Positions 34,962-44,071 of a stretch of DNA of 64,000 bases are shown piece after piece. Under the pieces are notes generated by a model. The model was not told the DNA's origin and did no database searches. It saw only the letters and a list, made by a program, of their open reading frames with translations. The translations under genes were made by a program, and so were the position numbers. Source of the stretch: Bacteroidota bacterium (lineage in GTDB: Bacteria; Bacteroidota; Ignavibacteria; Kapaibacteriales; UBA2268); the NCBI GenBank assembly GCA_021780815.1, contig JAJXYC010000015.1:399796-463795 (forward strand). Direction: 5' to 3'. Every line of letters starts with the position of its first letter. Within the stretch, counting starts at the first letter, position 1.

Positions 34962-36417
34962 ACGACGACCAGTAGAGATATATTTTATTCTTTATTTGGC
35001 AGCTCTTATGTTGCTTATTCCTGATTTAAAAGAGAAAAAACAAAATCTTGTAACAAGTTCAGTTCAATCCGATTTATTCAATATTTTTCCCGACAAATCT
35101 ATTCTTTTTACTCGTATAGCAATTGATTCTTCTGGCTACCATTTAATTGCATCAGATTCTTTAAACTTTATCTATTACAGCGGAAATGTTGCATCTATTG
35201 ATTTTAATTTCCAAATTGAAAATAAATCACTTAATCAAATTTTAAATATTAACAGTTCGAATAATCTTTTTGATTTTTTTAAATATACTGAATATCCCGA
35301 TTTAAAGGAAGTGCTATTTCACTGGAAACCACCTATACTTGATGGTCGCAACTACATTTATAATGTAAAAGTCAATGCCAATGCGGTTGTTAATAATTTT
35401 GATAAAGAAACAGGCAAAATATCTAAAATGAACGTTGAGGCTTCATCTCAATTTACTCTGGTTGTTTCGTATTTTGATAGAAGAACAGGTCTTCCTTTGA
35501 TGGCTTCTATTAAAGATAACAATAATACCCAAAATGATTCTACTATGTTCTTTAACTTAAAGCAAAGTTCGGGGGACATCTTTTTTGATTTCGCAAATAA
35601 AACTGTTAACTCTTTAACAACAGATGAATGGGAAAATAGAGTTAGTTTTTTTGGAATTAATTTATCCAGTGAATTACTCAATAAACCCGAAATCTCCGTA
35701 TCTAATTTCCCTGAAAATAATGGTGGAACTGCTTATGTTAAGCAAATTATTAATAATTCACTTATTTTAGCAGGACATACTCCCCTTTTCGGTAAAACAA
35801 AAGTAAAAATTAAATTAACCCGCAAATCTGATAAATATTCGGCAGAAGAAGAATTTCTTGTTGTGCCTATTCCTATTCAAGAACCCAACTATCAACAAAC
35901 TATTTTCCCTTTTCAATCATATACATTTGAACCAAAATTGCCTACTCTTTCTGGGAAAAATTACTTAATTAAAATTTATTATGATAGCAGAACATTGTTT
36001 CAATCAACAAATCCCGATAATTTCACTTTTTCGGTTGATGAAAATTATATAGGAAAAACTTTGTATTTCGAAAGATATATTAATGGAAAACTTTATGGAA
36101 AATCATATCCTATACAAGTTAAACAATATCCTGCTCCACAAATTGCACGTATCCAAGTCGTTAGTTCCGAAAAAGTAAAAGTTGTTGTTAATTGCTATGG
36201 TCTTGTGAACAATCGTGAAAATTTTGTAAAAAATGTGAACATCTTAGGAAATGGAACTTTTACAGAATTAGTTGGTCAATCAACTTCAAATCGCCAAAAC
36301 TATATTTTTACACAAATTTTTGAAATTACACCAAAAGATAATTCTAAACCTTTTGAATTTAAAATAAAAATCCAGGATCAACGTAGTTTTTGGAGTAATA
36401 GTGAAAGTTATCCTTAA
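34939..36417 (+). CDS. Divergent GldM/PorM-like T9SS motor protein (inference)
   Basis: 492 residues, close to the usual GldM length (about 510). A short cytoplasmic N-terminus (MTKQPVNKRRPVE) leads into one transmembrane helix (about 13-28, IYFILYLAALMLLIP); the rest is periplasmic and beta-rich, in what look like several Ig-like domains (for example ISVSNFPENNGGTAYVKQII, AGHTPLFGKTKVKIKL, KQYPAPQIARIQVVSSEKVK). That is the shape of GldM, which couples the GldL motor to the outer-membrane T9SS ring. It overlaps the GldL-like gene by 23 bases. Sequence similarity to classical GldM is weak to my eye. Confidence 0.55.
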   Translation: MTKQPVNKRRPVEIYFILYLAALMLLIPDLKEKKQNLVTSSVQSDLFNIFPDKSILFTRIAIDSSGYHLIASDSLNFIYYSGNVASIDFNFQIENKSLNQILNINSSNNLFDFFKYTEYPDLKEVLFHWKPPILDGRNYIYNVKVNANAVVNNFDKETGKISKMNVEASSQFTLVVSYFDRRTGLPLMASIKDNNNTQNDSTMFFNLKQSSGDIFFDFANKTVNSLTTDEWENRVSFFGINLSSELLNKPEISVSNFPENNGGTAYVKQIINNSLILAGHTPLFGKTKVKIKLTRKSDKYSAEEEFLVVPIPIQEPNYQQTIFPFQSYTFEPKLPTLSGKNYLIKIYYDSRTLFQSTNPDNFTFSVDENYIGKTLYFERYINGKLYGKSYPIQVKQYPAPQIARIQVVSSEKVKVVVNCYGLVNNRENFVKNVNILGNGTFTELVGQSTSNRQNYIFTQIFEITPKDNSKPFEFKIKIQDQRSFWSNSESYP

Positions 36418-36471
36418 TGAAAAAAATTGGTTAAGTCTTTATTATTATATTTTAAACTTATAGCATGAAAG

Positions 36472-37104
36472 TTGAAACACAAAATTTTAAATAATTTATT
36501 TCTTAGAACAAGGATTTTTATTTCTTTTATTTTTATATTAATGAGTGTATCGTTAATTTCTTGCGATTTGTTTAAAACACGAACACCGGAAAATCCAGTA
36601 GATAATTCGGTGAATTACCCGCCTGCAACTTCACCTGATATTTTATTATCTAATTTTAAACAATCATTTATGGGATTAAATATAGATAATTACTATGATT
36701 GTTTTGTGAAAGTTGATAATTATTTTACTTATAGTTTCAATTTTATACCTGATCCAAACGCATTAGCTAGATATGGTTCAGTATTTACAAATTGGGATGC
36801 CCAAAGTGAACGTAATTTTTTAATTGGATTAAAAGCATCAACTGAACAATCAGTAAAGCCAAATTTAACATTTCAAAATGGCAATTACGATGTTATGACA
36901 CCTGATTCAGCCATATATATTAGCGGATATGAAATTTCTGTCATTCTGCAAAAATCTTTGCAAACTTTTTCAGGAATATCAAGATTTACTTTAATAAGAG
37001 CAAATACAGGACTCTGGTACATTAAGACTTGGCAAGATGTTGTAAATAATAGCATAGATACGACAAAATCGTGGAGTATTTTAAAAGCACAACTTTCTTT
37101 ATGA
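36472..37104 (+). CDS. NTF2-like lipoprotein
   Basis: 210 residues from a TTG start. The resulting signal peptide (KHKILNNLFLRTRIFISFIFILMSVSLISC) has a good lipobox LISC, so the mature protein is a lipoprotein. An ATG 7 bases earlier (36465) is in another frame and stops after 9 codons. The mature part (DILLSNFKQSFMGLNIDNYYDCF ... WYIKTWQD) has the helix-then-strand pattern of small NTF2/SnoaL-fold domains and resembles the next protein. It follows the GldM-like gene by 54 bases and may belong to that machinery (inference). Confidence 0.7.
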   Translation: MKHKILNNLFLRTRIFISFIFILMSVSLISCDLFKTRTPENPVDNSVNYPPATSPDILLSNFKQSFMGLNIDNYYDCFVKVDNYFTYSFNFIPDPNALARYGSVFTNWDAQSERNFLIGLKASTEQSVKPNLTFQNGNYDVMTPDSAIYISGYEISVILQKSLQTFSGISRFTLIRANTGLWYIKTWQDVVNNSIDTTKSWSILKAQLSL

Positions 37105-37619
37105 AAATGCTGAAAATAAAATATATATTGCTTTTTTCTATTACTATTGTTATTGTTGCGGCATGCGAAAATCCGTTTGCTCCAAAACTAAATACAACTG
37201 GCAGTAACGGAGGTATGTTAAATTCACAAGAAACAATTGATGGTGTTTTTGAAAATTTTAGTTACGCTTATATTTTCAAAGATACATTGGTGTATGGTAA
37301 TTTATTTACCCCTGATTTTGTGTTTATCTACCGTAACTATGATAAAGGCACTGACGAAACTTGGGGACGAGACCAAGAAATGCTAACAACATACAGATTG
37401 TTCCAGGCAAGCCAAAGTTTAGATCTTGTTTGGAATGAAATTTTAATTAATGTTGGAGATTCGTTAGTCCGTGATGTTTCACGTAGTTTCAATCTAACTA
37501 TTACTTTCAATCCATCTGATATAATTAGAATTAGCGGTATTGCAAATTTACGTTTAAAGCGTAGTACCGATGACGGTAAATGGCGAATTCAAATTTGGCG
37601 TGATGAATCTAATTATTAA
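37101..37619 (+). CDS. NTF2-like lipoprotein, paralogue of the preceding one
   Basis: 172 residues from the ATG at 37101, which overlaps the preceding stop as ATGA; an in-frame upstream ATG (37071) would spoil the signal peptide. Signal KMLKIKYILLFSITIVIVAAC has a lipobox. The mature part (QETIDGVFENFSYAYIFKDTLVYGNLFTPDFVF ... KWRIQIWRDE) parallels the preceding protein in layout: helix pair, 'Y...F..DF.F', and a final W-I-x-x-W strand. It is likely a periplasmic-side lipoprotein of unknown function. Confidence 0.72.
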   Translation: MKMLKIKYILLFSITIVIVAACENPFAPKLNTTGSNGGMLNSQETIDGVFENFSYAYIFKDTLVYGNLFTPDFVFIYRNYDKGTDETWGRDQEMLTTYRLFQASQSLDLVWNEILINVGDSLVRDVSRSFNLTITFNPSDIIRISGIANLRLKRSTDDGKWRIQIWRDESNY

Positions 37620-37648
37620 TTATATTTCCCCATACTAATCTAAAAATT

Positions 37649-38548
37649 TTATTCCTTGTATTTCAATAAAAACGTTGTATCTCTTATCATTGCCGCAGAA
37701 CCAAAATACCCAAAAGCTCCATTGATAGTTGAAAGTTGTGGATTTAAATCTCTTGATACTAACATCTGTAAAGCCCATTTTAAGAAATTATTGTCTGGTG
37801 CATAAACATTGACTTCTTGGTAGCCATACCATTTAAATATAGTCATCACCACAGGAGTTTCTGTTGTCGGTAAAAATGTCCAATTTGATAATTCCCGAAA
37901 AAAATACTTTTGGTTTTTATTGAATGAGGTTATTATTCTTTCATTTTTTTCATCGGTCGGCGGCGTTAAATACATTCCGTAATTTAATGTATCTATTGGA
38001 ATTACACTTAATAAATAAATCTGTGTAGTATCTGATTTTTGCCAACTGATTTTTTGCTTATTGGTATCAGCACCTAATGACTTAGGATATTGCAAAAATT
38101 TACCTGCTTTATTTATCCAATTAAATGGAGTTGGTGTATATGTCTGTCCTGTAATAACTTTCCCATCACTTAAAGTTATTTGTATTTTGTATTGAGTGTT
38201 TGGTTTTACTTTATAAGTTGTATCACTATAAAAATACGAATTATTTGTTTTAGGATCTAACGATAAAGTCATTACTCTGTTATCTCCTGTAATTTGAATA
38301 TTTGCGTCACGCACATATTGATTTTCTACAATAAAAGAATCTCTTAACGATTGAGTTAAAAGCACATTTATATTTTGTATTGGATAATTAACAATTAACA
38401 GCGCTTGAATCACATAATTTGGAACATATTCTGTTGGAGCTTGGTCTTGACACGAAACAAGAATAAAAAAAGAAAACAACAACAGAAAAGAAAATTTCTT
38501 AATATTTTTATTTTGCAAAGTTTCTATTTTATTATAAATAAATTTCAT
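37649..38548 (-). CDS. DUF4249 lipoprotein, TonB-receptor partner
   Basis: 299 residues. The signal ends in a lipobox (FFILVSC, then QDQAPTEY). YVIQALLIVNYPIQNINVLLTQS, VRDANIQITGDNRVMTL and KVKPNTQYKIQITLSDGKVITGQTYTP match DUF4249, strand-rich lipoproteins encoded beside SusC-like receptors in Bacteroidota. It follows the receptor gene by 7 bases on the same strand, so the two probably form an outer-membrane uptake complex. Substrate unknown. Confidence 0.88.
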   Translation of the reverse strand: MKFIYNKIETLQNKNIKKFSFLLLFSFFILVSCQDQAPTEYVPNYVIQALLIVNYPIQNINVLLTQSLRDSFIVENQYVRDANIQITGDNRVMTLSLDPKTNNSYFYSDTTYKVKPNTQYKIQITLSDGKVITGQTYTPTPFNWINKAGKFLQYPKSLGADTNKQKISWQKSDTTQIYLLSVIPIDTLNYGMYLTPPTDEKNERIITSFNKNQKYFFRELSNWTFLPTTETPVVMTIFKWYGYQEVNVYAPDNNFLKWALQMLVSRDLNPQLSTINGAFGYFGSAAMIRDTTFLLKYKE

Positions 38549-38555
38549 AATTCAT

Positions 38556-40823
38556 CTAAAATTTAATTTCATAAGAAATTGATGGAATAATTGGTAAAAG
38601 TTTAACGTCTTGTACAGTTGTAATGTCGTCCGTTGTTTTGTAATATCTAAACCAAATATCTCTATGATTATAAACATTATAAATATCAAGAGATAGGACA
38701 GAAGGCAAATTAAAAGATTTAAAATTATAATTAATCGTCAGATTTAATTGATTGCTTGGAGGCAATCTTAATCCGTATAAATCCGAATTGATAGTTTTAT
38801 TGCTCCCATAATTTTCTCCATCTAAGCCAATGCGAACACGAGAAGTAGCACCTGTATAAGGTTGCCCAGATTGGAATAAGAAACTTGATGTAATGCTCCA
38901 AGTTTGGTTTATTTCATAATTCAACACAACTTTAAAATCGTGCCGTCTATCATATTTTGGATGAAATTCTTTCCCATAATTTAATTCAGGAAATTGACTA
39001 ATTATATAACCATAAGCATACCCTACCCAACCTGTGAGTTGTCCAACTTTCTTTTGAATAAATATTTCTGCACCATAACTATAGCCATTCCCAATATAAA
39101 ATATATCGCTTACTGTCTTGCCGTTCAATGCAGTAGTATTTAATTCTGAAATTCCATTTAAAGTTTTATAATATAAATCCACGTTCAAATTATATCCGGG
39201 CTCAGGTTCTGACTCAAAACTTAAAATATAATGGTTTGATTTACTAATCGGAACTGTCGAATCAGAAGGTAACCAAGTATCAAAAAATGAGAAGTTTTGA
39301 TTTGTCATTAATCGTAAGTTTTGATGATAAATACCCCAAGCAAATTTTACAGCAACATTGTCAAACAATTGATAGCGAATAGCAAGTCGTGGATCTAATG
39401 TTGTTTGCTTCTTTAAGTTCCAATAATCGGCTCTAATACCCGCTTGCAATGATGTTAAATCATCAATTTGATAATTCATCTGCGAATAAAGAGCATGGTT
39501 CCAGTCATCAACATTAATTTTGGTATATGCCGCATCTGTTGCCGCAGAAGTAGTATCTGTTGTTCCAGAAAAATTTTGCTCAATTGTGAAATTACGCTTT
39601 GTTGATTGAAACCCAAATTTAGCCGTTAATTTATCTGTTGCAAACCACTCAACATCACCTTTTAGGGTTATGTCTTGTATAGAATTGCCGTAACTAACTA
39701 TATAATCTTGTTCATCTCCTGAAAACCCACTTGCATAACGAGTAAAACTTGCATTTAAATATCCAAAAAGTTGTGGATTAAAAATATGTGTCAATTTTAA
39801 AGCGGCAAGTTGGTTACCAACATTTAAGCCAAAGACAATACCTTGCGAACCATAATCAAAAGCATCATGTGTCAAAAATCCAGATAATGTGAGTATATCA
39901 TCTTCTGTAATATTTTGAGTAAGTTTAGCATTCACGTCATAAAAACTAAAACTTGGTAAAGGAGATTGAGGGTCTTGTGGTATTATCTTTTCTATTAAAT
40001 CTAAATAACTTCTTCTTGCACTAATAAACCAACTTCCTTTCCCGATAGGACCTTCTAATGAAAACCTCGAAGATATTAATCCTATTGCGGCATTACCATC
40101 GACATTATTGCGATTGCCATCTTTTTGTGTAATTTCAAGAACTGACGAAAGACGTCCCCCGAATTCAGCATTAAATCCACCTTTAATTAATTCAACATCC
40201 TTTACTGCATCTGTATTAAATGTAGAAAAAAAGCCAAATAAATGCGTTGGATTATAAACAGGTGAACCATCAAGCAATATTAAATTTTGGTCTGGCGAAC
40301 CTCCACGAATATATAATCCACTTGAAATTTGCGAACTCGTTAATACCCCAGGCAAGTATTGCAACGTACGAAATACATCTGCTTCACCACCAATTTTGAT
40401 GCTCTTTAGCTCTTGCACTGGTATATCTACCTTTGAAATTGAAATTTGTCGCTTTTCAACTTCTTTTTCTGCTGATACAATGATTTCATTACCTCTGACT
40501 GAAGATGAATTAAGCTCAAAATTTATTCTAATATTTTCACCTAAATGAACTTTTATTTTTTTCTCTAATTTATCATATCCTAAATAACTTATTTCAAATG
40601 TATATTCGTTAGGTGGCACATTTGTTAATGAAAAGAAACCACTTTTATTTGTGATTGTTCCAAATTTAGTCCCTTTAATATGAATCGATGCCCCTATTAA
40701 TGTTTCTCCTGTTGCCTTATCTTTCACATACCCGCTTAACGTCCCTAAGGCTGGGTCAGCATAAATTGGAAACTGTAACAAAAATATGCTAACTAAGCAA
40801 AATAATATTATTTTTATCTTCAT
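38556..40823 (-). CDS. TonB-dependent outer-membrane receptor
   Basis: 755 residues. After the signal peptide (KIILFCLVSIFLLQFPIYA) comes a carboxypeptidase-regulatory-like domain (GTLSGYVKDKATGETLIGAS ... YTFEISYLGYDK), then a plug domain (DVFRTLQYLPGVLTSSQIS, GLYIRGGSPDQNLILLDGSPVYNP, AEFGGRLSSVLEI) and a 22-strand-type barrel ending in ISYEIKF with a terminal Phe. It imports a ligand using TonB energy; the ligand is not deducible. It sits between a VWA membrane-protein gene and DUF4249, all minus strand. Confidence 0.93.
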   Translation of the reverse strand: MKIKIILFCLVSIFLLQFPIYADPALGTLSGYVKDKATGETLIGASIHIKGTKFGTITNKSGFFSLTNVPPNEYTFEISYLGYDKLEKKIKVHLGENIRINFELNSSSVRGNEIIVSAEKEVEKRQISISKVDIPVQELKSIKIGGEADVFRTLQYLPGVLTSSQISSGLYIRGGSPDQNLILLDGSPVYNPTHLFGFFSTFNTDAVKDVELIKGGFNAEFGGRLSSVLEITQKDGNRNNVDGNAAIGLISSRFSLEGPIGKGSWFISARRSYLDLIEKIIPQDPQSPLPSFSFYDVNAKLTQNITEDDILTLSGFLTHDAFDYGSQGIVFGLNVGNQLAALKLTHIFNPQLFGYLNASFTRYASGFSGDEQDYIVSYGNSIQDITLKGDVEWFATDKLTAKFGFQSTKRNFTIEQNFSGTTDTTSAATDAAYTKINVDDWNHALYSQMNYQIDDLTSLQAGIRADYWNLKKQTTLDPRLAIRYQLFDNVAVKFAWGIYHQNLRLMTNQNFSFFDTWLPSDSTVPISKSNHYILSFESEPEPGYNLNVDLYYKTLNGISELNTTALNGKTVSDIFYIGNGYSYGAEIFIQKKVGQLTGWVGYAYGYIISQFPELNYGKEFHPKYDRRHDFKVVLNYEINQTWSITSSFLFQSGQPYTGATSRVRIGLDGENYGSNKTINSDLYGLRLPPSNQLNLTINYNFKSFNLPSVLSLDIYNVYNHRDIWFRYYKTTDDITTVQDVKLLPIIPSISYEIKF

Positions 40824-40860
40824 AAAATTTTAGTCTTCTTATAGTATATAGTCTTGTTGA

Positions 40861-43029
40861 TTATAACATTGATAATCGTTTACGAATTGACCATTCTGCC
40901 GCAAATAATATGACTGCCAAAGCTAACAGCCAAAGCTTATTCCATATTTGAAATTCACTTTTCTGTAATTTCATTCTATCTTTAAAATTTGATAAATTTT
41001 TAATATCTTGGACTACTGATTTTGAATTTTTTGGCATGTAAAATTTTCCCCCTGAATTTTCAGACAAAGCACTGAGCAAGCTTTTATTCATTGTTAAATC
41101 AAGATATTCAAAATTAATTAAACCAACAGAAAATCTTCCTTCATCTTTCGCAAATTGAGTCCCATCAACAATAGCATTAGCAAAATAAGAATAATCTCCT
41201 TTGGGTAATGGTGGAATTTTCAAAGAATAGTTGCCGTTGCCAAGCGATGGAATTTGCAAATTTTTAACAAAATTTTGACCTTTAATAGTTACTTCAATTT
41301 GAGCATTATCAATTGGATTAAAAGAATTATCAAACGCATTTGCTATGAATTCAATTTCTTCACTTGTTGTATAATTTTTCTTGCTTGTTTTAACAAAAAA
41401 TTGCTTTTCAATGCTTGATATTGAAAGCCATCGCATTGCATTGTTCATAAACACATTAAAAAGGTCAATTTGGTCGGTATTACCTTTTGAAACTTCACCA
41501 CCATAACCTGCTAATTTCCATTTATATATGCCCGAAGCTAGCAATGCTAAACTTTTATTACCTTGCAGTTCACGCATTATTAATATTGGTTCTGAAAGTT
41601 TCACATTTTCTATTTTCATATTCGCCAATACTTTACTTTCTATTTTTGCATTTATAAAAGTTTCTGTTTTATATATAGAAGGTAAATTTTCCCACAATTT
41701 TTCTGAATTACTAACGCCATCAACTCTTAAAATTGGATTATCGCTTATATTTATTGGCTGAATATAGGTGTTGAATTCTCTATCTGAACTGGAAACTACA
41801 TCAAAAGGTAAAAATGAAGATATTTTATTTAATTTTTTATAATCTAAATCTGCACCGGCTAAAAATAATAATGGCTTGCCTTTGGATAATTCCTGAAAAA
41901 GTAAACTCAATACATTATCAGGAGTCTGTTTATTTGGGAAATCAACTAAAATAAAAAGTTGAGCATCGGATAAATCTTTTGCTGTTGGTTGTGTATAAAA
42001 TTCACTCCCTTTCTTCTGTATAAATAAATTAATCTTCGCTTCTTTGTCTTGCGATAAATACTGGTTTATAAATGATACATCGGGAGTTGGAGCACTGGAA
42101 AATATCGCAATATTTTTCTTATTCTTAATTATTTTAATATAAACTGATGAAAAATTATTCTCATAAGAAAATTCATCTGGCAAGTTATCTATTTTAAATG
42201 ATAACTTATGAATTCCTTCTGTTATTGGTGTATAAATAAATGATTGCGAATAATCAGTTTGTTCCTTAGTCAAATTTATTGTTTTGGTATCAATTTGTTT
42301 ATCGTCTTCAAAAAAGGTGATTTTTTCAGAATTTGAATATCCAGTCGATTTTATATTTACAAATATTTCTAATGGAGTATTGACAAAACCTACTTCAGCA
42401 GAAATTATTGATTTCACAGATACATCTTTCGGGGCAAGTGTATCACCAATACCTATTGTAAAAATTGGTTTCTCAAAATTTTCAGGCGAATATAATGGGT
42501 TTCGCCCTGAATTTATTGCTCCATCTGATATTACTAAAATTGCTTGTATATTGTCATCTTTATTAGAATTTCGTATTCTTTCTAATGCTTGCGATATATC
42601 TGTTATTTGACCTGAAAAATTTATACTATCAGCGGCAAAATTATCTATTTGATAAGTTTTATTGGCAAATTTATAAAATTCGACATCCTGTTTAAATTGT
42701 TTAAAATCAATCCCATTCAACAAGCTATCAACAATTTCTTTTCTATTTTGGCTTCTGTCTTTCATCCCATTAGAAATTGAATTATCAATCAATACTGCTA
42801 ATTTTGGACTTAAAATTTTTGCTTTGGTTCTAATAAATGCTGGTTCAAACAAAATAAAAAGCAAGATTATCATTGCTAATGAACGCAAAGATATTAACAA
42901 TGCCTTGGAATTCCTTGATATTGGTGGAAGCGTATGAAAATAACTATATATTGTAAAGGAAATAAGTAAAATTGAAAATCCTATAAATATCCAAATACTA
43001 CCAGTTAAAGAAAATGAAGTTGTTTCCAT
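40861..43029 (-). CDS. VWA-domain inner-membrane protein
   Basis: 722 residues. Two N-terminal transmembrane helices (about 10-30 and 43-62) precede a von Willebrand A-like domain (LAVLIDNSISNGMKDRSQNR with the MIDAS DxSxS-type start; AILVISDGAINSGRNPLY). Beyond it are Ig/CARDB-like strands and a gatase-like stretch (IFSSAPTPDVSFINQYLSQ ... PLLFLAGADLDY), and a final helix LWLLALAVILFAAEW near the C-terminus. This architecture is common in Bacteroidota next to MoxR/BatA-type loci, but no such genes are here. The gap to the receptor gene is 37 bases. Confidence 0.82.
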   Translation of the reverse strand: METTSFSLTGSIWIFIGFSILLISFTIYSYFHTLPPISRNSKALLISLRSLAMIILLFILFEPAFIRTKAKILSPKLAVLIDNSISNGMKDRSQNRKEIVDSLLNGIDFKQFKQDVEFYKFANKTYQIDNFAADSINFSGQITDISQALERIRNSNKDDNIQAILVISDGAINSGRNPLYSPENFEKPIFTIGIGDTLAPKDVSVKSIISAEVGFVNTPLEIFVNIKSTGYSNSEKITFFEDDKQIDTKTINLTKEQTDYSQSFIYTPITEGIHKLSFKIDNLPDEFSYENNFSSVYIKIIKNKKNIAIFSSAPTPDVSFINQYLSQDKEAKINLFIQKKGSEFYTQPTAKDLSDAQLFILVDFPNKQTPDNVLSLLFQELSKGKPLLFLAGADLDYKKLNKISSFLPFDVVSSSDREFNTYIQPINISDNPILRVDGVSNSEKLWENLPSIYKTETFINAKIESKVLANMKIENVKLSEPILIMRELQGNKSLALLASGIYKWKLAGYGGEVSKGNTDQIDLFNVFMNNAMRWLSISSIEKQFFVKTSKKNYTTSEEIEFIANAFDNSFNPIDNAQIEVTIKGQNFVKNLQIPSLGNGNYSLKIPPLPKGDYSYFANAIVDGTQFAKDEGRFSVGLINFEYLDLTMNKSLLSALSENSGGKFYMPKNSKSVVQDIKNLSNFKDRMKLQKSEFQIWNKLWLLALAVILFAAEWSIRKRLSML

Positions 43030-43254
43030 ATATTTTTTCTTGGATTGACGAAAAAGTTAGAATTATGGTTTAACTTGATTCAACTGTTGAAATTTTCTGA
43101 TTAATTTAATGAAAGTTTGGAATAAGTATATTCATCTAAAACATACTTGCAAAATTTCTTTTTTTCTAAATTTAATTCAACAGAGCATATTTATTATCCC
43201 GCCTTAATAAAAAATAATATGTATAAGATTCTCCACACTATTCTATAAAGTGTG

Positions 43255-43314
43255 TAATTAAATTGAATTAAATTGAATTAAATTGAATTAAATTGAATTA
43301 AATTGAATTAAATT
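43255..43314. repeat. 10-bp tandem repeat (AATTGAATTA), about six copies
   Basis: AATTGAATTA repeats head to tail from 43261 to 43310, with partial units on both sides. The period equals one helical turn, so it should be intrinsically phased, and slippage could change copy number. It lies in the 491-base gap 43030-43520 between divergent genes, about 210 bases before the six-cysteine secreted protein. Just before it, CACACT/AGTGTG (43234-43254) forms a small hairpin. Nothing coding was seen in this gap. Confidence 0.85.
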
Positions 43315-43421
43315 ATTGCTAATTTTGTAACAGTTGTTTTGAATAAAAGGTTTTTTTATATAAAATTGAATTGAACTAAATATATATTGACAATTTATTT
43401 GTGTAATATTAATACTTATAA

Positions 43422-43465
43422 CTTCTCAATAGGTAATAACTTTATATAGTAAATTGTGTGAGAAG
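43422..43465. promoter_or_regulatory. Inverted repeat in the 5' region of the six-cysteine protein gene
   Basis: CTTCTCA (43422-43428) and TGAGAAG (43459-43465) form a 7-bp stem with a 30-base AT-rich loop, 56 bases before the ATG at 43521. It could be an operator or a 5' leader hairpin; no further evidence. Confidence 0.3.
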
Positions 43466-43520
43466 CAATACTATATTTACTTTTTTTAACAAAATATATT
43501 AAACTTAAAGGAGTAATTTA

Positions 43521-43970
43521 ATGAAAAACAAAATATTAGTTATAATAAGTTTTTCTGTTCTATTATTTATGTATAGTAACATCTATGCAGGAACTGGAAC
43601 AGCAAAACCTATCACACATTGTTGGCATACTGCCATTCACTATGTATACGCTCAGCCGTGTTTTGGGGAAGGAACTGGATGTACTGTCTGCGAAACAGTA
43701 CTAATTATTTATCCGTTTTCAATGTCGGCTTATGGCAATGGGACTATGTTACAAATACCTATTTCAGGAGCTAGTCATCAATGCACGCCGGACACAACAA
43801 CAATATCTCCTTATGAACAAATATTCTCAAGCGAAAATTATACTTTTGGTCCGGAATCTCAATTGGTCATTGAAACATGCGATAATCCAGATTTAATTGG
43901 CTTGACTCTTGACGTAGGTGGTATGACAACCGACAATAATGGAATTCTAAATTATTATTTACCTTTTTAA
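43521..43970 (+). CDS. Small secreted six-cysteine protein, unknown family
   Basis: 149 residues. A classical signal peptide (KNKILVIISFSVLLFMYSNIYA) gives a mature protein of about 126 residues with exactly six cysteines (THCWH, AQPCFG, TGCTVC, HQCTPD, ETCDN), compatible with three disulfides. No domain recognised. A strong Shine-Dalgarno sequence (AAAGGAG) precedes the ATG, unlike most genes here. It is followed by a hairpin terminator and then by a thioredoxin-fold protein with a CxxC motif, suggesting an oxidative-folding or redox link (inference). Confidence 0.72.
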   Translation: MKNKILVIISFSVLLFMYSNIYAGTGTAKPITHCWHTAIHYVYAQPCFGEGTGCTVCETVLIIYPFSMSAYGNGTMLQIPISGASHQCTPDTTTISPYEQIFSSENYTFGPESQLVIETCDNPDLIGLTLDVGGMTTDNNGILNYYLPF

Positions 43971-43988
43971 TTTTCAATTAAAATGTTT

Positions 43989-44044
43989 AGGTATTTCTTT
44001 TATTATAAGCAACTATTTGTTATTTAAGTATAAAAGAAATACCT
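43989..44044 (+). terminator. Long intergenic hairpin between the six-cysteine gene and the thioredoxin-fold gene
   Basis: A perfect 15-bp inverted repeat, AGGTATTTCTTTTAT (43989-44003) and ATAAAAGAAATACCT (44030-44044), followed by TTTTGTATTTATTTT. It looks like a Rho-independent terminator or attenuator that would lower expression of the downstream genes relative to the first gene. Confidence 0.7.
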
Positions 44045-44071
44045 TTTGTATTTATTTTAAGGATACTATTT

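Noticed and set aside
36465-36494. ATG start for the first NTF2-like lipoprotein
   Set aside because: The ATG is out of frame with the signal peptide and stops after nine codons; the in-frame TTG at 36472 gives the proper lipoprotein signal.
43255-43314. CRISPR or terminal repeat at the 10-bp AATTGAATTA array
   Set aside because: The units are far too short and directly abutting; a simple tandem repeat.
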